Assembly (NCBI GenBank): GCA_963801195.1 | Contig: CAWDDX010000007.1 | Location: forward strand, 372,001 to 436,000 | Reading direction: 5' to 3' | Length of the DNA stretch: 64,000 nt | From: SZUA-36 sp963801195 | GTDB taxonomy: Bacteria; Pseudomonadota; Gammaproteobacteria; Xanthomonadales; SZUA-36 | Shown: one piece after another, positions 51,639-62,300 of the stretch | Layout of the letters: each line of letters begins with the position of its first letter | How positions within the stretch are numbered: the stretch's first letter is position 1 | Program-made: the position numbers and the translations under genes | The notes under the pieces: model-generated | What the model saw: only the letters and a program-made list of their open reading frames with translations | Told to the model about the DNA's origin: nothing | Databases searched by the model: none

Positions 51639-53291
51639 CTAATCCTCTTCCATAAATGGATATTGAAAATCTTCGGGAGCGTCAAAGGTCTCCTTGATCG
51701 TGCGCGTGGATACCCAGCGCAGCAGGTTCAGGTAGGAACCCGCCTTGTCGTTGGTGCCGGACGCACGGGCACCGCCGAACGGCTGTTGCCCGACCACGGC
51801 GCCGGTGGGTTTGTCATTGATGTAAAAATTTCCGGCCGCGTTTTCTAGCTTGCTCAAAGCCAGGCTGACCGCGGTACGCTCGGTGGCGAAAATGGCGCCG
51901 GTCAGCGCATAGATAGAGGTCTGGTCGCACACATCCAGCGTCTCTTCATATTTTTCGTCAGCGTAGATATGGATGGTCATCACCGGCCCGAAAATTTCTT
52001 CCTCCATGGTGCGGTAGTGCGGGTCGTCGGCGAGGATCACGGTGGGCTCGATAAAATAGCCCGTGCTGTCATCGTAATTGCCGCCAATGATGATCTTGGC
52101 ATCGTCTGCATTTTTGGTGTATTCAATAAATTCAATAATTGTCTCAAACGCGCTTTTATCGATGACGGCGTTGAAGAAATTGCCGAAATCGGTGACCGGT
52201 CCCATCTTGATTTTGGCCATCTCGCTTTCCAGCCCCTGGTGGACCTCCGGCCATAAGGACTTGGGGATATATGCGCGCGAGGCGGCCGAGCATTTTTGTC
52301 CCTGGAATTCGAATGCGCCGCGTATAATCGCGGTCACCACTTTCTTCACGTTGGCGCTTGAGTGGGCAAAAACAAAATCCTTGCCACCGGTTTCGCCAAC
52401 GATGCGCGGATATGATTTGTACTTGTCGATGTTATTTCCGACCGTTTTCCACATCTGGTGGAAAACACCGGTCGATCCGGTGAAATGGATGCCGCCGAGG
52501 TCACGGTGATCCAGACAGATTCGACCCACCATGGAGCCACGTCCGGGGATGAAATTGATGACACCATCCGGCAGTCCCGCTTCCTTGAGAATCTGCATGA
52601 TCAGGTATGGCGTGTAGACGCATGACGAGGCGGGTTTGAGCAGCACGGTGTTGCCCATGATCGCCGGCGCCGTCGCCAGGTTGCCGGCAATGGCGGTGAA
52701 ATTGAAAGGCGCCACGGCGAATACAAAGCCTTCCAGGGGTCTTTGCTGTACGGAGTTCCATACCCCCCTTGACGAATACAGTGGCTGGTCACTGTAAACC
52801 TGTTGTGCAAAATAGACATTGAAACGCAGGAAATCGATCAATTCGCAGGCGGCGTCAATCTCGGCCTGAAATGCACTTTTACTGGTCGAGAGCATGCTGA
52901 TGGCATTCATCACATAACGATATTTACCCGCGAGCAGATCGGCGGCCTTGAGGAAAATTCCAGCGCGTTCTTCCCAGCGTAATGCTGCCCATTGATGCTT
53001 GGCCGCCATTGCCGCTTCGATGGCCTGCTCAATTTCAGTCTTGCCGGCCTGGTGATAGTCGGCCAATACATGCTGGTGGTCGTGTGGCATGACGGCCTGG
53101 CCGAGATTGCCGGTACGGACTTCTTTGCCACCAATGATCAAGGGTATCTCGATCTTTTTGCCGGCGATTTCATCGAGCGCGGCTTTCAACTTTGCGCGTT
53201 CGGATGAGCCAGGGGCGTAATCACAGACCGGTTCGTTTACCGGCATCGGGACTTTAAAAATGGCATTGTTGAGCAGATTCATGGGTGGCAC
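51639..53291 (-). CDS. pruA: L-glutamate gamma-semialdehyde (P5C) dehydrogenase, stand-alone
   Basis: 550 residues. Aldehyde dehydrogenase superfamily, PruA branch (HQWAALRWEERAGIFLKAADLL, catalytic Cys in FEFQGQKCSAASR, Glu in VGETGGKDFVF, IHFTGSTGVF, and the C-terminal GARASGTNDKAG). Oxidises P5C to glutamate with NAD+. Resembles the mitochondrial-type ALDH4 more than the fused domain of PutA. Since putA at 59398 also has a P5C dehydrogenase, the activity is duplicated in this genome. Confidence 0.92.
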   Translation of the reverse strand: MPPMNLLNNAIFKVPMPVNEPVCDYAPGSSERAKLKAALDEIAGKKIEIPLIIGGKEVRTGNLGQAVMPHDHQHVLADYHQAGKTEIEQAIEAAMAAKHQWAALRWEERAGIFLKAADLLAGKYRYVMNAISMLSTSKSAFQAEIDAACELIDFLRFNVYFAQQVYSDQPLYSSRGVWNSVQQRPLEGFVFAVAPFNFTAIAGNLATAPAIMGNTVLLKPASSCVYTPYLIMQILKEAGLPDGVINFIPGRGSMVGRICLDHRDLGGIHFTGSTGVFHQMWKTVGNNIDKYKSYPRIVGETGGKDFVFAHSSANVKKVVTAIIRGAFEFQGQKCSAASRAYIPKSLWPEVHQGLESEMAKIKMGPVTDFGNFFNAVIDKSAFETIIEFIEYTKNADDAKIIIGGNYDDSTGYFIEPTVILADDPHYRTMEEEIFGPVMTIHIYADEKYEETLDVCDQTSIYALTGAIFATERTAVSLALSKLENAAGNFYINDKPTGAVVGQQPFGGARASGTNDKAGSYLNLLRWVSTRTIKETFDAPEDFQYPFMEED

Positions 53292-53461
53292 CTTTTTGTC
53301 TCTAAAGCAGTATGTGCGGGGTGGTCAATGTAACAGGCTATTTTACATTGTTTTCAGGCGCAGTCCGACCTCTCCTGCCGTCTCATCTTCTGTATCGGCG
53401 TCGGCAGATGCGGCTTACGCCAGGCTGATCACGCCTGGAGATTCTGGTTTGTAATGCTAGG

Positions 53462-53666
53462 AGCCTGTCGGATTTAACATGATCTACTCGGCAACTGCTC
53501 CATGCGTTACCCTACCTCCCACATCCATGTGGTCGTGCGAAAAACCCGAGTTTGGCCAGATTCCCCGATCTTTTTCGTTAAATAGCGGTGCTATTCGCCT
53601 CAAAAGATCGAAAAATCTATCTCAAATCGGATTTCCCTCGTTACGATCGGTCAAGTCCGACAGACT
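53462..53666 (+). repeat. Interspersed inverted-end repeat, copy 2
   Basis: Partner of 10149-10401 in the opposite orientation. Ends AGCCTGTCGGATTT (left) and AAGTCCGACAGACT (right) are near-inverted repeats. No gene inside; it fills the space between pruA and the TIGR04076-like gene. Confidence 0.75.
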
Positions 53667-53667
53667 G

Positions 53668-54036
53668 CTAGAGATCTACTTTATCCATTGCGACCGGACT
53701 CACATCGTCGTGTTTCAAGCGGCGTTTGCCGGTGCGGTCAATCCGCATGGTCAGACGACAGGCCGGATCCGGGCAGACGCAGCGGCTATCGGTTTCCATC
53801 CAGTCTGCGGGGTGGCACTGGCGTTGCTTGGCGGGCAGTAAGGGAATAACAGACTGTAGTGCAAATAGACAAAAATCCTTTTGATCGGGCAATGAAATCT
53901 TGCCGCCTTTGAGATCAAAATAATCACCCTCGGTCATGTTGCAGGTGCAATGACCTTCAATCGATTCCACCACGACCCTGAGGTCATAAAGCTCAAATAC
54001 GTCATTCTGACCGGGGGGCTTGTTCATGATTGTCAA
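53668..54036 (-). CDS. TIGR04076-like small protein
   Basis: 122 residues with CxC clusters: VVVESIEGHCTCNMTEGDYFDLKGGKISLP, FCLFALQSVIPLLPAKQRQ and RCVCPDPACRLTMRI. This matches the TIGR04076 pattern (GxC.....GD.F.......P...lC..a), which is of unknown function. The stop is just at the end of the repeat at 53666. Whether the repeat truncated the gene is open. Confidence 0.6.
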   Translation of the reverse strand: MTIMNKPPGQNDVFELYDLRVVVESIEGHCTCNMTEGDYFDLKGGKISLPDQKDFCLFALQSVIPLLPAKQRQCHPADWMETDSRCVCPDPACRLTMRIDRTGKRRLKHDDVSPVAMDKVDL

Positions 54037-54083
54037 TCCGGGCCGACATCGTGGCCGGCATTTTGTGTGGAGGTTTCAGGGTT

Positions 54084-55406
54084 TCAGAAAATTATCGCAA
54101 TATATCCGGGCAGTTTCACTATGGAAAGCCATATTGAAATGATCGCGCCAATAAAAAGCATGACATTGCGGCCGGTATTCGCCTTGTGCTGCCCCATTAC
54201 CTGGTGACGGTTGACCAGTACGATCACGATAATCATCACCATCGGGATCAGCAGGGCATTGACGCCCATCAGCAGCAATACCTTCAAAAGGGCTGGAAAA
54301 TTCCAGAACGGGGCCAGTATGGCGGGTATAAAAACCCACAACTTCAGCATGTGCTTGAAAGGTACATTGTCTGCCCGGTCATGCCAGTCATACCCGAACA
54401 TATCAAGCAGCCAGTAGCTTATGACCTGCACCACCACGATAAAGGTTGTCAGCGCCGCCAGGCAAATCCCTATCGAAAATATTAACGGCCCCAAAAACCC
54501 CATACCTGCGGGGAACGCCTTGATCAGCACCTTTCCCGCCTCATGCACCGTATCGATCTGTGCATGATCCGCGAGGCTGTACAGCGCAAATCCACCAGCC
54601 ACCATGACAAATATCGAGTAGCAACCGAAGATCACACCGAGGTTCAAAACAGCCTTGTGGAACTCCCGTTTCAGGTCAGGGCTCCCTTTCATATTGTCCG
54701 CGCTCATGTACGGGATGCCCAAAAGCGCTGCCGGTGCCAGGGCGGTACCGATGATGGCCATGATCGACTGCCCTGAAAGTCGAAAGCTTTCAGTGCCGGG
54801 CACTGCGAGGTCGTCCGGAATACCTGGAACAAAGCCTGCAAGGATGGCAGGCAATTCCTGGAAGCCACGTAAAGCGACCACCAAAAAACAAAAAAACATG
54901 ACGACCATTAGCGCCGTCATCGTCTTTTGCATACGTTCATAGCCGTTTGATGAAAGCAACCAGTAGATAAAAGAGGCCACCAGCAGGGATAGTACCGTTT
55001 CGACAATCCGATAGGTCTGTACATAATCCGTGGTCGCTGCGCCTTCGGGTGGGTAGAAGGAAAACACCGACATCAGGGCCGAAGTCATGACCGACATCTG
55101 GCCCATAGCCACCAACAAATGCACGGGTACATTGATCAACAAAATGAACCAGGCGACCGAGGGGTGGACCTGCGACCTGATCAGCGAAAGCATGCCTTGA
55201 TCAGTGTTCAAAAGACCAATTCGTGAAGCGGAGTCCACGAAGATCACAAACAGGGGCAGGATTGCAACGACGACCCACAGCAGGTCGTAGCGGAACCAGG
55301 CCCCGGCGAGTATGAACGTAGCGACCGCACCCGCACCCATTGTGCCTGCAGCCATCACCGCGGCGGGGCCTACGATCCTGGCAAACAGACCGGCCGGCTT
55401 ACTCAT
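54084..55406 (-). CDS. NRAMP-family divalent metal transporter
   Basis: 440 residues from ATG 55406 (448 from 55430), about 11-12 membrane helices. NRAMP-like start GPAAVMAAGTMGAGAVATFILAGAWF corresponds to the first-helix metal site region (DPGN in canonical MntH), which is here GTMGAGAV, so the Asp-Pro-Gly-Asn is not kept. Proteins with altered ligand residues include NRAMP-related non-canonical metal transporters. Transported ion is not assigned. Overlaps the preceding gene. Confidence 0.75.
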   Translation of the reverse strand: MSKPAGLFARIVGPAAVMAAGTMGAGAVATFILAGAWFRYDLLWVVVAILPLFVIFVDSASRIGLLNTDQGMLSLIRSQVHPSVAWFILLINVPVHLLVAMGQMSVMTSALMSVFSFYPPEGAATTDYVQTYRIVETVLSLLVASFIYWLLSSNGYERMQKTMTALMVVMFFCFLVVALRGFQELPAILAGFVPGIPDDLAVPGTESFRLSGQSIMAIIGTALAPAALLGIPYMSADNMKGSPDLKREFHKAVLNLGVIFGCYSIFVMVAGGFALYSLADHAQIDTVHEAGKVLIKAFPAGMGFLGPLIFSIGICLAALTTFIVVVQVISYWLLDMFGYDWHDRADNVPFKHMLKLWVFIPAILAPFWNFPALLKVLLLMGVNALLIPMVMIIVIVLVNRHQVMGQHKANTGRNVMLFIGAIISIWLSIVKLPGYIAIIF

Positions 55407-55413
55407 CCGTAAC

Positions 55414-56481
55414 TCATTGGCAAGCGCCACCCGACTGATTGAGGTTGTATTTCATGATCCGCCCATGCCGGCCATCCCGGTCGCGTTCAATATCATAGAC
55501 ATCACCCGGGACGCCCGTCCCCGTTTGAACGGCCGACCGGATCGCTTCAATCTCTGTCACTTCCAGTTTCAGCCGGGCCAGTTTTTGCAAACTTTGCAGG
55601 TGGCTGGCGTTTCGGGCGCCGATAATGACAGCCGATACGGCTTCCTGTTGCAGGACATATTGAGCGGCAACTTCGGCAATTTGTACATCGTGTTTCTCTG
55701 CGATTTTTTTCAAAACCCTCAGCAGGTGCTGAAATATTTCGAATCCGCCGGTCTCTTCAATGATCAGCTGGTATTTCACCAGTGATCTGTTTTCTGAATA
55801 TTGGCGCTGTGGCTGACCCAGGTACTTTTCCGTCAGAAACCCGCCCGCCACCGTTCCATAACACAGAAATGACATGTCGTTTTGCTGAATGAATTCCTGC
55901 ATTGGACCCGCAGGCCGGCCGTCAAGGGCCGAATACTGCACCTGGTTGGTGATCAGCGGACAACCTGCTTCCAGCATTTCGCGCAGACTGGCCAGATTGA
56001 AGTTGGTAGCGCCGATATACCTGATCTTGCCGGCTTTTTGCAGTTCAACGAGGTGTAAACAAACATCGACATAACGTGGCACTGAATAGTCCCACCAGGC
56101 AAATTGCACCAGGTCGAGTCTCTCGACACCGAGGCGGGTGAGTGAACGGTCGATGATTTTTTCGGTGTCGGCCTTCGATACACTCGCCAGGGCATCCAGA
56201 TCGGGTACATACTTGGTGTGTATTTGAACAGGGGGAAGTTCACCACTGTCAATCTCGCCCTGGTGTTTTTTCAGAAACTTTCCGATCAGCTCTTCGACCC
56301 CGGTGTAGATGTCCGCACAGTCAAAGGTCGTGACCCCGGCGCTGACAAAATCACGCATATCGGCAATGGCCTGTCGTTCATCAATGTACCCGTGTCCACC
56401 TGCCAGTTGCCATCCACCCTTGATAATTCTCGAGATGGAGTAGTCGTCCCTGAGTGTGGTTCGTAGTTGCCTCAGATTCAT
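55414..56481 (-). CDS. Aldo/keto reductase
   Basis: 355 residues from ATG 56481 (an earlier in-frame ATG at 56505 is possible). (beta/alpha)8 barrel with GVTTFDCADIYTGVEELIGKFL (catalytic Asp, Tyr), HTKYVPD (Lys), WDYSVPRY and GARNASHLQSLQKL (NADPH site). Substrate not evident. The 3' end overlaps the NRAMP gene, suggesting one leftward operon. Confidence 0.85.
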   Translation of the reverse strand: MNLRQLRTTLRDDYSISRIIKGGWQLAGGHGYIDERQAIADMRDFVSAGVTTFDCADIYTGVEELIGKFLKKHQGEIDSGELPPVQIHTKYVPDLDALASVSKADTEKIIDRSLTRLGVERLDLVQFAWWDYSVPRYVDVCLHLVELQKAGKIRYIGATNFNLASLREMLEAGCPLITNQVQYSALDGRPAGPMQEFIQQNDMSFLCYGTVAGGFLTEKYLGQPQRQYSENRSLVKYQLIIEETGGFEIFQHLLRVLKKIAEKHDVQIAEVAAQYVLQQEAVSAVIIGARNASHLQSLQKLARLKLEVTEIEAIRSAVQTGTGVPGDVYDIERDRDGRHGRIMKYNLNQSGGACQ

Positions 56482-56677
56482 TCGACCAAGTGACCCCCGG
56501 CGCAAGATTTCAATAAAAGAGGTGAAAAAACAACACTGCTGTTCGAAGTCACTTTAACATGAGGCACCGATTCCGTGGCAGGCTTCGTGTCTCGTTTAAA
56601 GAAAAAATTTGGTGGTTATTGCGCAAACACTGATATTTTGATTTGATTGTCGCCCGCGCCGGCACTGGAGCAAGAAA

Positions 56678-58444
56678 ATGAGTTTTGGGTCATTGAATCA
56701 ACTGCGTTACGAGGCGTCATTGAGGCTGGCTGGAAAGTGGTTGTTGGCAGTTGTCCTGTTTTTGTCGGCCTGGCCAGTGCAGGCACAAACCAGGGGGTTG
56801 ATTGATGCCTACATCGAACAATGGAAGGAATTCTACCCGAGCTCGGCGTTCGCCGAAGGTCAAACTTCCGCAGCCTGGCGTTTTGAAGACTTCTCTGAAA
56901 ATCGTGTTTCGGACTGGCTGAACTACAATCACAGCGCTGAAAAAATCCTCCTGGCCGAACATGAAAACACACCATTGAATGACCGGGTTGATGCACAGGT
57001 GTTATTGCGTCAGGTCAGGCTTGAATTGGAACTCTGGGAACAGGACAAGCCGCTTTCTGAACAACCGCAGTGGTATACGGGCAAGATTTCAGAGGGCCTG
57101 ACTTATGTGCTGGTATCGGAAAAACTAAGCCCGGATGAGAAATACAGGGCGGTGTCAGTGCGTCTGGACGGTATCGCCGCCCTGTGCAGGCTGGGAATCG
57201 AGAACTTGCGCAATGGCAATCCCGCAAGAACGCAGGCTGCATTGAAAGCCCTTGAGCGAACCATCGGTTTTTATGATAACAAACTGCTCTCTCAATCTGA
57301 CGCATGGACCAGCGTAGCGGATCGCGAAGCACTCGATCAATCGATTCATCGGACCAGTGAACAAATGCAAGAACTGGCAGACCATATTCGCGACAAGGTC
57401 CTGCCTACGGCGTCAGTACCGGATAAATTCGGGGCCAAGGTATACATGCGCAAACTCGCCATCTTTTCGGACAACAGTGTAACGCCGGAGTCCCTGACGG
57501 TCGCGGCATTGGAGGAGATCGACCGGGTCCGTGAGCTGATGCTGGAGCTGGCAGCTGCCTGGTGGGATGAACAGAGCCCGGGTTCCGACAAACCCAAGGG
57601 GCGACTACTGCTCGATGCCGCGCTGGCTGCCATGGAAGAGGACCGTACAGACAACAGGCAGGATTTTCTGCATGTATTCAGAAAAGACACCGAAGAATGT
57701 GTTGAGTTTGTAATCCGGCATGAACTGGCAACGGTGCCGCCAAATCACAAGATAAAGGTCGAGTTGTTACCGCCACATTCTCCGCTCGCCAGGATTGGTG
57801 GCGTATTCCCGCCCGGCCCCTTTGATCCCGAAGCGGAAACGCTCCTTTACCTGCCATCCATTCCCGATGATGCACCCGATGATGAGAAAGAAGGTTTCTA
57901 TCGATCATTCAACAATCATTTCAACAGGATGATTGTCGCCCATGAAATCTTTCCCGGTCACGACATGCAGTTCAAAGTGGGGCTGTTACATGCGAGCAAA
58001 GTACGGGCCATTTTTACCAATCAGATTTATGCAGAAGGCTGGGCTTCTTTCAGCGAAGAGTTGATGCTGGCAGCGGGTTGGGGGGATGGCAATAAACTGA
58101 CGCGGCTGGCACATTTGCGCAAGCGACTGGAAAATGCGACGCGGGCCTATATCAGTGTCATGGTGCATACCCAGGGCTGGAGCAGGGAGCGCGTGATCGA
58201 GTTTGCAAGTGAACGCGGTTTGCTACCGGCCCAATTTGCCGAAAACCTGTGGGACCGCGTATCCGGTTTGTACATGTCTTTACAATTGACTTCCTACTTT
58301 GTCGGTTACCAGGGCTTCGAAGCACTCTGGCGCGAAGAGCAAGAGCGGCTTGGAGATAAATTTGTGCAACGGAATTTCGTCGATTCCGTGCTCGCAACCG
58401 GGTCGGTTCCCATGGCGGCTTTGCGTGAGATTATCAGACAGTAA
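56678..58444 (+). CDS. DUF885 family metallohydrolase-like protein, exported
   Basis: 588 residues. Signal sequence or membrane anchor (LLAVVLFLSAWPVQAQ). Zinc-like site IVAHEIFPGHDMQFK (about residues 417-431), and EGWASFSEELM downstream, both hallmarks of DUF885. The family is thought to be M1/M3-related peptidases but is poorly known. No regulatory site seen. Confidence 0.8.
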   Translation: MSFGSLNQLRYEASLRLAGKWLLAVVLFLSAWPVQAQTRGLIDAYIEQWKEFYPSSAFAEGQTSAAWRFEDFSENRVSDWLNYNHSAEKILLAEHENTPLNDRVDAQVLLRQVRLELELWEQDKPLSEQPQWYTGKISEGLTYVLVSEKLSPDEKYRAVSVRLDGIAALCRLGIENLRNGNPARTQAALKALERTIGFYDNKLLSQSDAWTSVADREALDQSIHRTSEQMQELADHIRDKVLPTASVPDKFGAKVYMRKLAIFSDNSVTPESLTVAALEEIDRVRELMLELAAAWWDEQSPGSDKPKGRLLLDAALAAMEEDRTDNRQDFLHVFRKDTEECVEFVIRHELATVPPNHKIKVELLPPHSPLARIGGVFPPGPFDPEAETLLYLPSIPDDAPDDEKEGFYRSFNNHFNRMIVAHEIFPGHDMQFKVGLLHASKVRAIFTNQIYAEGWASFSEELMLAAGWGDGNKLTRLAHLRKRLENATRAYISVMVHTQGWSRERVIEFASERGLLPAQFAENLWDRVSGLYMSLQLTSYFVGYQGFEALWREEQERLGDKFVQRNFVDSVLATGSVPMAALREIIRQ

Positions 58445-58600
58445 TCCTGTCATTTCCTTATCCACAGGGAAAAGGGTGAACCTGGGATGGGGAGGGTTTG
58501 AAGTAATATGCCTCGTGATGCCGTAACTGGGCCAACAAGCATGCACGGGGAACACCATTGTAGTAAAGTACGCGCCTTGTAAGAATCCGGGTTCGTTTTC

Positions 58601-59206
58601 ATGTTTGTGAGTTATCCTGCAAAATCAAATCAGACCGATAACACTGCGGTGGAAACACTGGTTTCGGAGTTGGCCAACAGCGACAGGATACGGTTGAAGT
58701 TTGGCAATTATGGAATCGAAATAGTCGAGAATGGCCTCAGGATCCGGGTCTCAAACCTGTTCAGTACAGAACGCGGCGTCAAGACCAACCGGACTTTCGC
58801 GGTGGTCATGTATCCGGAGGTGATCGAACCGGCCTTCCGCAAGGAACACGAAGCCATCATCAGCGGTCAATCGATCGGAATCGTTTTCAAGGATTGCGAA
58901 TGGATGATCGAAAAACGCCACCAGTACGTCGGCCAACTGGATATCCAGTCCGATCTCTCAGCCATCCATTCGGTCTTTGGCGATATCGGTGACGTCCTTC
59001 CGGTTATCCACGTTTACTCACTGGTGATCAAAAAGAACAATGCGCAGTTTCACTACGCATCAATCGCCGAAGTGCACCACCCCGACTACCTCCGCCCGGA
59101 AGACCTGAAGGCGATTTACGGTGATGAAGTCGACGGCAGCCTGGAGAAAGACCGGGACACCATCGATTTTCTGAAAATTGTAGAAAGCAAAATGCAGGGC
59201 GATTGA
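58601..59206 (+). CDS. Conserved hypothetical protein
   Basis: 201 residues, no signal or membrane segment. NYGIEIVENGLRIRVSNLFSTERGVKTNRTFAVVMYPEVIEPAFRKEHEAIISGQSIGIVFKDCEWMIEKRHQY is a typical soluble beta-alpha fold and looks coherent in codon use, but I do not recognise the family. It is between the DUF885 gene and putA in the same neighbourhood. Confidence 0.7.
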   Translation: MFVSYPAKSNQTDNTAVETLVSELANSDRIRLKFGNYGIEIVENGLRIRVSNLFSTERGVKTNRTFAVVMYPEVIEPAFRKEHEAIISGQSIGIVFKDCEWMIEKRHQYVGQLDIQSDLSAIHSVFGDIGDVLPVIHVYSLVIKKNNAQFHYASIAEVHHPDYLRPEDLKAIYGDEVDGSLEKDRDTIDFLKIVESKMQGD

Positions 59207-59235
59207 ATCGATAGTCGAGATTGATCTTTAAACGT

Positions 59236-59356
59236 GGCACCGGCAAATAATTGGCACCGTCAAATAATTGGCACCATCAAATAATTGGCACCATCAAATA
59301 ATTGGCACCGTAAAATAATTGGCACCGTCATCCCGGCGCCATTTTCGATGACGGTG
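59236..59356. repeat. 17-bp tandem array of six units joined to a palindrome
   Basis: Six exact-period units of GGCACCGTCAAATAATT start at 59236, 59253, 59270, 59287, 59304, 59321. The last runs into CACCGTCATC (59323-59332) that is complementary to GATGACGGTG (59347-59356). Same motif family as the arrays near hslR. Confidence 0.85.
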
Positions 59357-59397
59357 TCGGGTTCAACGTTCAGTTTGAAAATCGACCCCTTTCGTTG

Positions 59398-62300
59398 TTA
59401 ACCCACGTCATTTTCATTCAACCTGAACAACTCGGTGTTGCCGCCGATGGCCGCGGTGTTGATGGTCAGAACCTTTTCGTTGGCGAAACGTAACAGGTAA
59501 TGGGGTCCGCCGGCCTTGGGGCCGGTGCCAGAAAGACCCATGCCGCCAAAAGGTTGCACACCTACGACCGCGCCGATCATGTTGCGGTTGACATAGGTGT
59601 TGCCTACATCGTTTTTGGCGAACAGGTCCAGCCAGTAACCCTCGATACGCGAATGCACACCAAAGGTCAGTCCAAACCCCGACTCGCCGATGTCGGCCAT
59701 TACTTTGCCGATATCACCGTGCTTGTAACGAATGATATGAAGGACCGGACCAAACTCTTCGTCCATCAGCGTGGAGAGGGCAGGGATTTCGAAAATGTGC
59801 GGTGCGAGGAACGAACCGTTTTCAAGTCCGTCGGGAACATCACCCCGGGCAATCAGTTTGGCCTCCTTGTGCATGCGGTCGATATGCTTTTCCAGGCCGT
59901 TGCGTGAACTCACATTGATGACCGGTCCGATGTCGGTGGCGAGCTCCAGCGGGTTGCCGATCTGGCGTTCGGCCAGCGCGCCTTTGAGCATGCCGATGAC
60001 CTTGTCGGCGATGCTGTCCTGCAGGTAGAGCACGCGCAGGGCCGAGCAGCGCTGTCCCGCGGACGAGAAGGCGGAAGTCAGGACATCGTCGGTGACCTGC
60101 TCCGGCAACGCCGAAGAATCGACGATCATGACGTTCTGTCCGCCGGTTTCGGCGATCAGTGTATTGATGGGGCCGTTCTTGGCGGCGAGTGCGCGGTTGA
60201 TCGTCCGGGCAGTGCCTGTCGAGCCCGTCAGGGCCACGCCGATGATCCGTTCATCGGATACCACGGCAGCACCCATCTTTGAACCGCGGCCGTTAAGCAG
60301 GTGTAACACATCCGTCGGAACACCGGCTTCGTGCATCAGGCGCACCGCGTAAGCGCCCACCAGCGGGGCGGGGTCCGCAGGCTTGGCAATGACCGCATTG
60401 CCCGCCGCCAGTGCGGCGGTGATCTGGCCGGTGAAAATGGCCAGCGGGAAATTCCATGGGGAAATGCAGAAGAACACGCCACGGCCATGCAGGGAGAGTT
60501 TGTTGCTCTCGCCGGTGGCGGATTTGAGCACCATCGGACTGGCGAAATTCCGCCGTGCCTGCAACGCGTAGTAACGGCAGAAATCGGCCGCTTCACGCAC
60601 CTCTGAAATTCCGTCGGCGATGACCCTGCCGGCCTCCCGCGCCAGCAGGTCGATAAACGTTACACGGTGTTCCTCTATCAGGTCTGCCAGACGTTCCAGT
60701 ATTTTTGCGCGGCCTTCTCCGCCGACGGCGTTCCAGGCCTTTTGCGCCTTGACTGCCGCATCCAGTGCACGGTCGATGTCGGCATCCCCGGCATGCCGCG
60801 TCGTGCCCACCTGGATGCGCTTGTCCGCAGGGCAGGTGACCGGGATTTCCTCACCGCCAACCGCTTCACCGCAGACGATCGATGGCGCTTCATAGGTTGC
60901 CGTTGATATTTTTGCCAGCGCTTCAAGCAAGGCCTGGCTCTTGAGCGGATTGGCGAGGTCAATGCCGGCGGAATTCTTTCTGTCGCCATACAGGTTCACC
61001 GGCAATGGAATACCGCCGTGACGCTTGTCGGACATCGCAGCGACGGCGGCGACCGGGTCGCTGACAACGTCCTCCACCGGCACATCGGCATCCATGAAGC
61101 GGTTGACAAAGCTGGAATTGGCGCCGTTTTCCAACAGGCGTCGCACCAGGTAGGGCAGCAGGTCTTCATGCGCGCCCACCGGTGCGTAAGTGCGCACACG
61201 CGGCATGTTCTTGATTACCCTGGCGGCGGACTTGTAGAGCAGAACCCCCATGCCGTGCAGACGTTGAAACTCCATTTCCATGCCTTCCCCCATGACTGCC
61301 ACCGCGGCGAGAGAATGTGCATTGTGCGTGGCGAACTGGGGATAAAAAGCGCGTGGCGCGTCCAGCATGCGGCGGGCGGAAGCCAGGTAGCACAGGTCAG
61401 TCGTGACTTTGCGTGTCCACACCGGGTAGTCGGCGAATCCGTATTCCTGTGCATGTTTGACTTCGGAATCCCAATAAGCGCCCTTTACCAGGCGCGTCGG
61501 GAAACGCCGGCCGGTCTCATCGCTCAGCGCGATCAGCCAGTCGATCAGCGCCGGGCCACGTTTCTGATAGGCCTGTATGACGAGGCCGAGACCCTGCCAT
61601 CCGTCGAGCTCCGGGTCACGTGCCAGCGCCTCGAATATCTCCAGGGAAATATCCAGCCGGTCAGCCTCCTCGGCATCGATGGTCAGTTGCATATTGTACG
61701 TCTTGGCCAGCAAGGCCAGTTCCTTGACGCGTGGCAGCAACTCGGCCAGCACGCGTTGCTTCTTGACGGCTTCATATCGTGGGTGTAATGCGGACAGCTT
61801 GATTGAAACCGATGAGCGGTTGGCGATATCTTCGCCTTCATCCTGGATCGCTTTGCCGACTTCCCCGATGACCTGGCGATACAGGTTCAGAAAACGTTCC
61901 GCATCCTTCGCAGTACGTGCACCTTCCCCGAGCATGTCAAAAGAAAACAGCCGTTTAGCTTCCTCGCGCCTGGCGCGCTGTTTCAGGGCTTCCTTGATGG
62001 TGCGGCCAAACACGAACTGGTGACCCATGATACGCATCGCCTGCATGACCGCTTTGCGGATCACCGGCCCGCTCAGCCTGGCGACCGTGGACTTTGTCCA
62101 GCCGGCTGCGTCACGGGTGATGTTCTTGTCCAGCTTCATGACACCGCCAGTCAACATCAGCGCCCAAACCCCGGCGTTGACAAACAGGTCCTGCGAACTG
62201 CCACGGTGATCTGCCCAGTTACCCGAAGTGATCTTTTCCGAGATCAATTCATCCTGTGTTTCTGCATTGGGGATACGCAAAAGCGCTTCCGCCAGGCACA

